Shown piece after piece: positions 19,331 to 26,500 of a stretch of DNA of 64,000 nucleotides. Each line of letters opens with the position of its first letter. Position 1 is the stretch's first letter. The stretch comes from Cupriavidus taiwanensis (lineage in GTDB: Bacteria; Pseudomonadota; Gammaproteobacteria; Burkholderiales; Burkholderiaceae), in assembly GCF_900249755.1 (NCBI RefSeq), contig NZ_LT976854.1:1259322-1323321 (forward strand), given 5' to 3'. A model generated the notes under the pieces. That model was not told the origin of the DNA, made no database searches, and saw only the letters and a list, made by a program, of their open reading frames with translations. Position numbers and translations under genes: made by a program.

Positions 19331-19897
19331 TCAGGAGTGCGGCGGCGCCGTCGAGCGCAATACGACCGGCGCGAAGGGCCCGCGCGACGCCTGTGTCGGC
19401 GAGGCGCTGCGTTCCTGCGGCTGGTAGGGCCGGATCACCACGGCCACGTAGTCGTCTTCCTTGGGCGTGACCACGATGTACGCGAGCCCCGACATCACCA
19501 GGCCGACCTCGCCCAGTTCGGTGGCGATGCGTGCGACGATAAAGCGCTGCAGCAGCATCGGGTTGACGCTGTCGTCGATGGCAAGCGCGGCGGTGCAGAT
19601 GGTCAGGAAGCAGCGTTCGACCTCGCGGCACACCACCACCACTTCATCGATGTTGTAGCCGGCGCGGCTGGCGCGCACCAGCACCGAAACCCCGGAACTG
19701 GGCGCGGCCCGGTGCCATCCCGGCTTGACCTTGAAGCTGGGCAGCGCCAGGCCGGAACCGGTGTCCTGCGCGACGGTGTTGAAACGCTGGGCGAAGTCCG
19801 AAGGCGTGATCGCAAGCAGCTGGCGCTCGACCGGTGCCGACGACACCGATACCGACGAGGCCAGGACCACGGTGGACAGAATGCTGGCTAGGTTCAT
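19331..19897 (-). CDS. Exported protein of unknown function
   Basis: A 188-residue protein with a plausible Sec signal peptide (hydrophobic stretch SILSTVVLASSVSVSS, residues ~5-20). I recognise no family. The mature part holds alternating hydrophobic beta-like segments (VSVLVRA, DEVVVVCREVERCFLTICTAALAI), two Cys residues ten apart that could form a disulfide, and an Arg/Pro/Ser-rich tail. The start is the ATG at 19897 with AGGA just upstream. It converges on treY with a 9-bp gap, so it is not part of the trehalose operon. Confidence 0.7.
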   Translation of the reverse strand: MNLASILSTVVLASSVSVSSAPVERQLLAITPSDFAQRFNTVAQDTGSGLALPSFKVKPGWHRAAPSSGVSVLVRASRAGYNIDEVVVVCREVERCFLTICTAALAIDDSVNPMLLQRFIVARIATELGEVGLVMSGLAYIVVTPKEDDYVAVVIRPYQPQERSASPTQASRGPFAPVVLRSTAPPHS

Positions 19898-20366
19898 AGC
19901 TTCCTCGCAACGGCTGATACGCTCCCCCGCTGTCGGGCCCGGCAGCACACGGCGGCAAGCTGCGCCGCGGCGGGAAGGCCGGCGTTGCGGGTGCTCGCCG
20001 GCACCTGCCGCACGCCAGTTATTGCCAGCATTTCCTTCACTATAGACAGGACCGCACGCCAGCACAGGACGGAACGCAAGCGGCACGCCAGGCGCCGCGC
20101 CGAAGCCTTGCGCGCGGCCGCCAGCGCACTGCGCCGGCCCCGCCACGCGCGCCGTGCAGTTTCTGCAGCGCCTGTAAAAACTACGGCGCATACGGCACCG
20201 CGCCACGCTGTCAGCAGCGCCGCGTGGCGCACAGCCGGCGGCGCTGCGCAGCGCGTGCCCGCCGGCCCCAGGGCCCGGGCGCGCGCGCTGGCGGGAACGG
20301 AGCTTGCAGGCAAGATGGCAGGTGCGGGCCGAACCGCAGGTCCGCCAGCATGGACAGGAGGCCCCT
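19898..20366. other. Intergenic region, 469 bp
   Basis: Region between two divergent genes. It should contain promoters for both. The only candidate I see on the + strand is TTATTG (20019-20024), a 16-bp spacer and TATAGA (20041-20046), which would leave a leader of over 300 nt. The rest is very GC-rich with no convincing gene, repeat or RNA. Confidence 0.3.
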
Positions 20367-20738
20367 ATGACCGCACGCTCACGCTCACGCATCGCCGGCC
20401 TGGCGCTGCCGCTGGCCGTGATGGCCATGGCTGCCCCGCTGCCGGCCGCGGCGGCCGCCACCGACGCGCCCGCGGCGCCCTCTTCCACCGGCCGCACCGC
20501 CGCGCCGCGCGACACCGCGGCCGCCAGCGACCGCGCCATCACCGCCGAGGTCCAGGCGCGCCTGGCCAATGCGCGCACGCTGGATCCCGGCAAGATCCGG
20601 GTTTCGACCACGGACGGCGTGGTCAAGCTGGAAGGCACCGTGCGCGACGACAAACAGCGTACGATGGCCATGGAACTGGCGCGTTCCGTGCGCGGCGTCA
20701 GCGCGGTATCGGATGAACTGCGCGCCGGCACCGACTGA
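20367..20738 (+). CDS. Exported BON-domain protein
   Basis: A 123-residue protein with an N-terminal signal peptide (Arg-rich start, hydrophobic GLALPLAVMAMAAPLPAAAA) and a single BON domain at about residues 55-120 (DRAITAEVQARL, IRVSTTDGVVKLEGTV, AVSDEL). BON domains are found in periplasmic OsmY-type stress proteins and are thought to contact membranes or other envelope parts. The start has an excellent AGGAGG 5 bases upstream. Two small charged-protein genes follow on the same strand and may be co-transcribed. Confidence 0.85.
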   Translation: MTARSRSRIAGLALPLAVMAMAAPLPAAAAATDAPAAPSSTGRTAAPRDTAAASDRAITAEVQARLANARTLDPGKIRVSTTDGVVKLEGTVRDDKQRTMAMELARSVRGVSAVSDELRAGTD

Positions 20739-20784
20739 CCCGTCGTTCGACCGGCAGCGCCATGCCACCCTTGATGGAGACGTG

Positions 20785-21015
20785 ATGAGCACCCATCGCC
20801 AGCCCGACCACGACACTACCCGCCGCCGCAGCGAGCCCCGCGACCCGCACAAGGGCGGCCCGGACACCGAGCACGAGCGCGGCAAGCCGGGACGCGACCG
20901 GCGCCACGATGTCGAGCGCGAGCACGACATCCCCGACGAGAACGGCGAGCCGCCCTCGGTCAAGCGCCCCGGTGGCAAGCCGGAGGAAAGCGAGCCGCCG
21001 GTCGAGAACTACTGA
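20785..21015 (+). CDS. Small highly charged protein
   Basis: A 76-residue protein that is almost entirely polar (Asp, Glu, Arg, His, Pro, Gly), with no hydrophobic core, signal peptide or recognisable domain; probably disordered. GGAG lies about 5 bases before the ATG. It sits 46 bp after the BON gene and 16 bp before another acidic protein, forming a likely three-gene unit. The composition resembles small stress or desiccation-type proteins, but that is a guess from composition only. Confidence 0.6.
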   Translation: MSTHRQPDHDTTRRRSEPRDPHKGGPDTEHERGKPGRDRRHDVEREHDIPDENGEPPSVKRPGGKPEESEPPVENY

Positions 21016-21031
21016 TCGTTCAGGAGGCATG

Positions 21032-21430
21032 ATGAGCAAGACCGTACGTACCGGCCCGACCCGGCATGCCGGCATCCGCCCCGATCGCGTGGGCAGCCAG
21101 CCAGCGGGCCGGCGCGAAGGCGCGCAGGCCGCGTCAGGCCGGCGCCGTTCGCGCGAGAACACCGCCACCGGCGCGGCGCGTGCCGACGCCGGCAATATCC
21201 CCAGCACGCTCGACCCTGACCTCGAGCAGGAAACCAACGATATCGAAAACGAGATCGAGCAGCGCGACGAAGACGCGCACCGGCCGGAAGAAGAGGAAAC
21301 CCCTGAGGAAGAGATTGCCGACGAGGTAGTGCACGCGGCCGAAGACCTGCCCGCCGAAGTGCCGGTCGACAAGGCCGACCGCACCGACGAGCGTGAAGAG
21401 AACCCGCCGCGGGCGCCACGGCCGGGTTGA
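21032..21430 (+). CDS. Small acidic, probably disordered protein
   Basis: A 132-residue protein with a basic N-terminal half (Arg-rich, to about residue 55) and a strongly acidic second half (runs such as EEEETPEEEIADE). The acidic part may form a single helix. No family recognised. Two ATGs are adjacent (21029 and 21032); the second is preferred because AGGAGG at 21022-21027 sits only 1 base before the first and 4 before the second. It is the last gene of the small + strand group after the BON protein. Confidence 0.65.
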   Translation: MSKTVRTGPTRHAGIRPDRVGSQPAGRREGAQAASGRRRSRENTATGAARADAGNIPSTLDPDLEQETNDIENEIEQRDEDAHRPEEEETPEEEIADEVVHAAEDLPAEVPVDKADRTDEREENPPRAPRPG

Positions 21431-21492
21431 ACCAGGGCAATCAGAGCGGGAAAGGCGGCTCCGGGCACGGTTGCGCGCGGAGCCGTCATGGG

Positions 21493-22167
21493 TCATTCGG
21501 ACGCCAGGATGCCGTAGGGCCGTACGTGGATATGGTTGATGACGTCCTGCACGCCGAACACGCGCTCGGCAATGTCCTCGATGTCGTACTTGCTGCGGCG
21601 ATCGCCGACGTGTCCTTCCAGCGTGACCAGGCCGTCCTGCACCCGCACCGTCACTTCGCTGACGTCGAGTTCCTGCGCATGCGCGAGCCGGTCGCAGACT
21701 TCGTCGTGGATACGGTCGTCGCCGCGGCGATAATTCTTCGGGCCGCTGCGCCGGTACGCCGGTTCGTCCCAGTCTTGCGCACCATAGCCGCCGGAACTGC
21801 GCGGGCCTCGGTAGCGCGGGCCCGCAGGCCCGCCGTACCAGTCGCCCCGGCCCGCCGCCCAGCGCTCTTCGCCATACGGCGCGCGGCGCCGCCGCGACCA
21901 TTCATCCTCGTAGCGGGCTTCGTCCCAGGGTTCCGGCCCGGGCCCCCAGCGCCATGACTCCACCACGCCGTACCAGCTTTCATCGGCTTCGAACGGGCGG
22001 GTTTCATCGCGCGGCAGGCGCTCCGCGGTATTGCCATAGCGTCCCGCGGTCAGGTTGCGTTGCCTGCGGTTGCGCGCCTGCGCGGGAATGCCGCTGTAGC
22101 CTTGCTCGTTGCTGCCGTACTGGTGATCGGGCCGCCTGCGCAGGTAATCGTTGTCACGGTGTTTCAT
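21493..22167 (-). CDS. BON-domain protein with long Arg/Gly/Tyr-rich N-terminus
   Basis: A 224-residue protein. Residues ~1-145 are low-complexity and rich in Arg, Gly, Tyr, Trp and Glu (GGPAGPRYRGPRSSGGYG type); residues ~150-220 are a BON domain (RIHDEVCDRLAH, VTVRVQDGLVTLEGHV, YDIEDIAERVFGVQDVINHI). No signal peptide is visible, so unlike the neighbouring BON protein it may be cytoplasmic. GGAGG lies just before the ATG. Its start overlaps the 3' end of the upstream nuclease-like gene by 14 bp, suggesting co-transcription. Cytoplasmic BON proteins with such N-termini occur in soil betaproteobacteria; function is unknown. Confidence 0.8.
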   Translation of the reverse strand: MKHRDNDYLRRRPDHQYGSNEQGYSGIPAQARNRRQRNLTAGRYGNTAERLPRDETRPFEADESWYGVVESWRWGPGPEPWDEARYEDEWSRRRRAPYGEERWAAGRGDWYGGPAGPRYRGPRSSGGYGAQDWDEPAYRRSGPKNYRRGDDRIHDEVCDRLAHAQELDVSEVTVRVQDGLVTLEGHVGDRRSKYDIEDIAERVFGVQDVINHIHVRPYGILASE

Positions 22168-23041
22168 TGAAATCCTCCTTCGCACGCGCGCTGGTACGCC
22201 GCTCGTCCCATCCGCCCTCCGGCAGCTCGAAACAGGCCACCAGCGGCAGGTGATCCGATGCCACGCGCGCCAGCGGCGAGCGGTGGCTGGCCACCGACAC
22301 CAGGTGCGCGCGCGGCGACACCCAGATCCGGTCCAGCGCAAACAGCGGCAGCCGCGATGGAAACGTCGCCGTGTGCGGGGTGTGCTCGAAATAGGCATGC
22401 AGCCAGCGCAGCGGCCGGCCCCACAAGAACCATTCGTTGACGTCGCCTAGCAGGATGGTCGGCAACGGGGGCGCGGTGGCGACGTAGTTCAACAGCTGCT
22501 GCACCTGGTGGCGGCGCTCGCCGGGGCGCAGGCCCAGGTGCGTGGCAATCACGCGCAGCGGATTGGCGCAGCCCGAGGCGGTGCAGGCCACGGTCGCGTC
22601 GATGGCGCCGCGCGGCTCGCAGCCCTTGACGGTCAGGTCGATCTGGTTCACCGCCTCGGGGGCGAAGCGCGTCAGCAGCGCATTGCCGTAATCGACGCTG
22701 CCGCGCACCCGCGTAAAGCCCGACACCACGTGCATGCCGGTATGCCCGGCCAGGTATTCCAGCGTATGGTCGTTGCTGCTGCCCGATTCCACCTCCTGCA
22801 GCGCAACGATATCGGCGTCGAGTTCTGCCAGCACCGCGGCGATCCGGTCCGGTCGATAGCGGCGGTCGGTGCCGACGGCACGGTGGATGTTGTAGCTGAC
22901 CACCGTCATCTGGGCCAGGCCCGCCGCGCGCGTCGGCGGACAGTGCAGCGCCGCCGGCGCCGCGGCCACGTCCCGGGTGTCGCCGGGCTCACGTGCGTGG
23001 GCAGGATTTACAAGGGACGGTAAGTCCGGTTGCATTCGCAT
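22154..23041 (-). CDS. Endonuclease/exonuclease/phosphatase-family protein
   Basis: Up to 295 residues with the metal-dependent EEP fold: VVSYNIH near residue 47, ALQEVES (metal-binding Glu, ~80), GNALLTR, RVIATHLGL, LLGDVNEW and the C-terminal SDHLPLVACFEL. This set matches secreted or cytoplasmic EEP hydrolases that act on phosphodiesters or phospholipids; the substrate cannot be read. The long start at 23041 lacks a good ribosome site, and an in-frame ATG at 22909 just before VVSYNIH would give a compact 251-residue protein; I keep the longer form with low certainty. It is upstream of, and overlaps, the BON gene. Some relatives sit beside cardiolipin synthases, but none is present here. 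Confidence 0.85.
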   Translation of the reverse strand: MRMQPDLPSLVNPAHAREPGDTRDVAAAPAALHCPPTRAAGLAQMTVVSYNIHRAVGTDRRYRPDRIAAVLAELDADIVALQEVESGSSNDHTLEYLAGHTGMHVVSGFTRVRGSVDYGNALLTRFAPEAVNQIDLTVKGCEPRGAIDATVACTASGCANPLRVIATHLGLRPGERRHQVQQLLNYVATAPPLPTILLGDVNEWFLWGRPLRWLHAYFEHTPHTATFPSRLPLFALDRIWVSPRAHLVSVASHRSPLARVASDHLPLVACFELPEGGWDERRTSARAKEDFNETP

Positions 23042-23076
23042 GGCCGGTCTCGATCAGGGTCTGTAAAGCGCGGTCC

Positions 23077-23442
23077 TCAGGCCCCGTCGAGGAACTGGCT
23101 GGGCTTGCCGATGCGGCGGCCCAGGTCAGGGCTTTCCCAGCGGGCGCCTTCCGTATACGGGTCCGGCGTGCGCTGCGTGGTAGTGCCAGGCATGCCAGGC
23201 TGCGCCGGCATGGTCGACGGTTGCGCTTCCGGCGCGGTGGCCGGTGCCGTCGGGGCAAGATCAGTACGCGTGGGCGCGTTGGCGCCCTGCGTGTAAGGGT
23301 CGAACTTGTCAGTGCTGCGCGCGCCCTGCGAATACGGGTCGTAAGAGCCGCGCGGCGTACCCGGTGTCTGCGCCATGGCGGGAATGGCGGCCGCTGCCAC
23401 GGCGAGGGCAGCGAGGAGTTGGCTGGTGCGGATATGCTTCAT
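23077..23442 (-). CDS. Exported DPYSQGA-repeat protein
   Basis: A 121-residue protein with a clear signal peptide (residues 1-24, cleavage after AMAQ). The mature part has three copies of a DPY[ST][QE]GA motif at residues 35-41, 48-54 and 94-100; the first two have a 13-residue period. The second is followed by TRTDLA. The rest is Pro/Ala/Thr-rich and probably disordered. The same motif, spacing and TRTDLA tail occur in an exported protein at 56619-56942, so the two are paralogues. I do not recognise a named family. Transcribed toward the EEP gene. Confidence 0.75.
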   Translation of the reverse strand: MKHIRTSQLLAALAVAAAAIPAMAQTPGTPRGSYDPYSQGARSTDKFDPYTQGANAPTRTDLAPTAPATAPEAQPSTMPAQPGMPGTTTQRTPDPYTEGARWESPDLGRRIGKPSQFLDGA

Positions 23443-23490
23443 GGTTACCTCCGTTAGGGCGCGATGTGCGCGCCAGTAACCATGGGCAAG

Positions 23491-23516
23491 CGAAAGGCGT
23501 GCCCGTACGCCTTTCG
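23491..23516 (-). terminator. Hairpin downstream of uvrA
   Basis: Perfect 10-bp inverted repeat CGAAAGGCGT / ACGCCTTTCG with a 6-base loop, between the uvrA stop and the next gene. No strong U run follows, so termination may be weak or Rho-assisted. Confidence 0.45.
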
Positions 23517-23532
23517 CGTGGCCCCGCTTGCC

Positions 23533-26500
23533 TCAGGCGATGCCCACCTTGCCTGCCTCGGCATTGCCGCGCGCCAGTACCGGCACCAGCGCCGCCCCCG
23601 TATGGCTGGCGCGGTTGCGCGACAGCGCCTCGGGATCGGCGGCACCGACAATGGTGCCGCCGCCCGCGCCACCTTCGGGGCCGAGATCGATGATCCAGTC
23701 GGCCTCGGCAATCACGTCGAGGTCATGCTCGATCACCACCACGCTGTGGCCGCCGTCGGTAAGCCGGTGCAGCACGCGGATCAGGCGCGCCACGTCGGCC
23801 ATGTGCAGGCCCACGGTGGGTTCGTCGAGCACGTACAGCGTGTGCGGGGCCTTCTGGCCGCGCCGCGTGATGTCGTCGCGCACCTTGCTCAGCTCGGTGA
23901 CCAGCTTGATGCGCTGCGCCTCGCCGCCGGACAGCGTCGGCGAAGGCTGGCCCAGCGTCAGGTAGCCCAGCCCCACGTCCTGCATCAGCTGCAGCGGATG
24001 GGCGATGTTCGACATCGCCGAGAAGAATGCCACCGCCTCGTCGATCTCCATGGTCAGCACTTCGCCGATATTCTTGCCGCGCCACGTCACGGCCAGGGTC
24101 TCGGGGTTGAAGCGCTGCCCGTGGCAGATGTCGCACGGCACCTTCACGTCAGGCAGGAAGCTCATGCCGATGGTGCGCACGCCCTGCCCTTCGCACGCCG
24201 GGCAGCGCCCGTCGCCGGTGTTGAACGAAAAGCGCGATGCGGTGTAGCCGCGCGCGCGCGCTTCCAGCGTATCGGCGAACAGCCGGCGGATGGTGTCCCA
24301 CACGCCGATATAGGTGGCCGGGCAAGAGCGCGGGGTCTTGCCGATCGGGGTCTGGTCCACTTCCAGCACGCGGTCGATCGATTCCCAGCCGGTAACGGCA
24401 TCGCAGCCATGCCAGTTGTGCCGGACCTCGAGCGGCTTCCTGGCGGCGGCCTTCGCCGCCCCCCTCTCGTCCTTGACGGCATTGCGCGCGCGCCGGGTTG
24501 CGGGCGACGACAGCACCGAACGTCCTACCGCGTCGAGCAGGTTGGTCATCAGCACATCGCGCGCCAGCGTGGACTTGCCCGAGCCGGACACGCCGGTGAT
24601 CGCCACCAGCCGCGACAGCGGAATGCGCGCGGTCACGTTGCGCAGGTTGTGCAGCGACGCGCCATGCACCGTCAGCCATTGCGGCGGCTCCGCCGGCTTG
24701 CCCGCGGCGCCCGGCCTGACCGTGCGCCGCGGCTGCAGCGGATGGATGATGGGGTTGGCCAGGAACTTGCCGGTGGTCGATGCCGCCGCAGCGGCCAGCT
24801 CGGCCACGCCGCCCTGCGCCACCAGCGTGCCGCCGCGCTTGCCCGCGCCTGGGCCGATATCGATGATATGGTCGGCGCGGCGGATGGTGTCTTCGTCATG
24901 CTCCACCACCACCAGCGTGTTGCCCTTGTCGCCCAGCTTGCGCAGCGCATCCAGCAGGATCTGGTTGTCGCGCGGATGCAGGCCGATGGTAGGCTCGTCC
25001 AGCACGTAGCAGACCCCCTGCAGGTTGCTGCCGAGCTGCGCCGCCAGGCGGATGCGCTGCGCCTCGCCGCCGGACAGGCTGGGCGCGGCGCGGTCCAGGC
25101 TGAGGTAGCCCAGCCCCACTTCTTCCAGGAACTGCAACCGGCTGCCGATCTCGCTGACCACGTCGCGCGCGATCTCGGCATCGCGCCCTGTCAGGCGCAG
25201 GCCGTCGACCCAGCGGCGGGTATCCGACACGGTCCACCGGGCCACGTCGACGATCGCGTTCTGGTCGAAGGTCACGGCGCGCGCCACCGGGTTCAGGCGC
25301 GTGCCGTGGCAGTCGGGGCACGGCGTGTCGACCACGCCTTCGGGCTCCTGCTCTTCCGACGGCAGGCTCTGCTCGCGGCCACGGTTGTCATCGGCCAGCA
25401 CGGTGTCGTCGAAGGCGGCGCGCTGCTCGCGCGTCAGTGCCAGCCCGGTGCCGACGCAGGTGGTGCACCAGCCGTGCTTGCTGTTGTACGAGAACATGCG
25501 CGGGTCCAGCTCCGGATAGCTGGTGCCGCATTGCGGGCAGGCACGCCGGGTCGAGAACACCTTGATCGCGCCCACGTGCGCGGTGCCGCCGTTGTGCATG
25601 GCATGGTCGAGTCCGTCCAGCGGCGCCAGCAGGTGCATCACGCCCTTGCCGGCCTCCAGCGCCTGCGCCAGCAGTGCGCGCAGTTCGGCCTCGTTGTCGG
25701 CGGACACCACCAGGTCGCCCACCGGCAGCTCGATGGTGTGCTCGCGGAAGCGGTCCAGCCGCGGCCACGGGTCCACCGGCAGGAATTCGCCGTCGACGCG
25801 CAGGTGCGTGTTGCCGCGCGCCTTGGCCCACTTGGCCAGGTCCGTGTAGACGCCCTTGCGGTTGACCACCAGCGGCGCGAGCAGCCCCACGTGCTGGCCG
25901 CGATGGTCGCGCAGCAGCTGGGCGGCGATCGATTCCGGGCTCTGCGACGTCACCGGCGCGCCGTCGTGCACGCAGTGCTGGATGCCCAGCTTGACGTACA
26001 GCAGGCGCAGGAAGTGCCAGACCTCGGAGGTGGTCGCGACGGTGCTCTTGCGGCCGCCGCGCGACAGCCGCTGCTCGATCGCCACCGTGGGCGGGATGCC
26101 ATAGACCGCATCCACCTCGGGCCGGCCCGCGGGCTGCACGATCGAGCGCGCATAGGCGTTGAGCGATTCGAGGTAACGGCGCTGGCCCTCGTGGAACAGG
26201 ATGTCGAACGCCAGCGTCGATTTGCCGGAACCCGACACGCCGGTGACCACGTTGAACTTGCCGTGCGGGATATCGACGTTGAGCGCCTTCAGGTTGTGCT
26301 CGTGCGCATTGACGATGCGCACCACGCCCTCTCCCTCCACCTCGCGGCGCGCGCGCCGCGCCTGCAGCGCGGCCTGCAGCGGCACGCCTTCGGTCTCGGC
26401 GCGTTCGGCGGCCAGCGTGCCGGCTTCGCCGAGCGCCGCGTCATAGTGGATCAGCGCCTGGCCGGTATGCGATTCGCGGCAGCGCTTCACGTCCTCGGGC

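Noticed and set aside
22910..23041. Possible signal peptide at the start of the EEP-family protein
   Set aside because: The first 44 residues are polar with Pro and Arg and no hydrophobic core, so they are not a signal peptide; they may not be translated at all.
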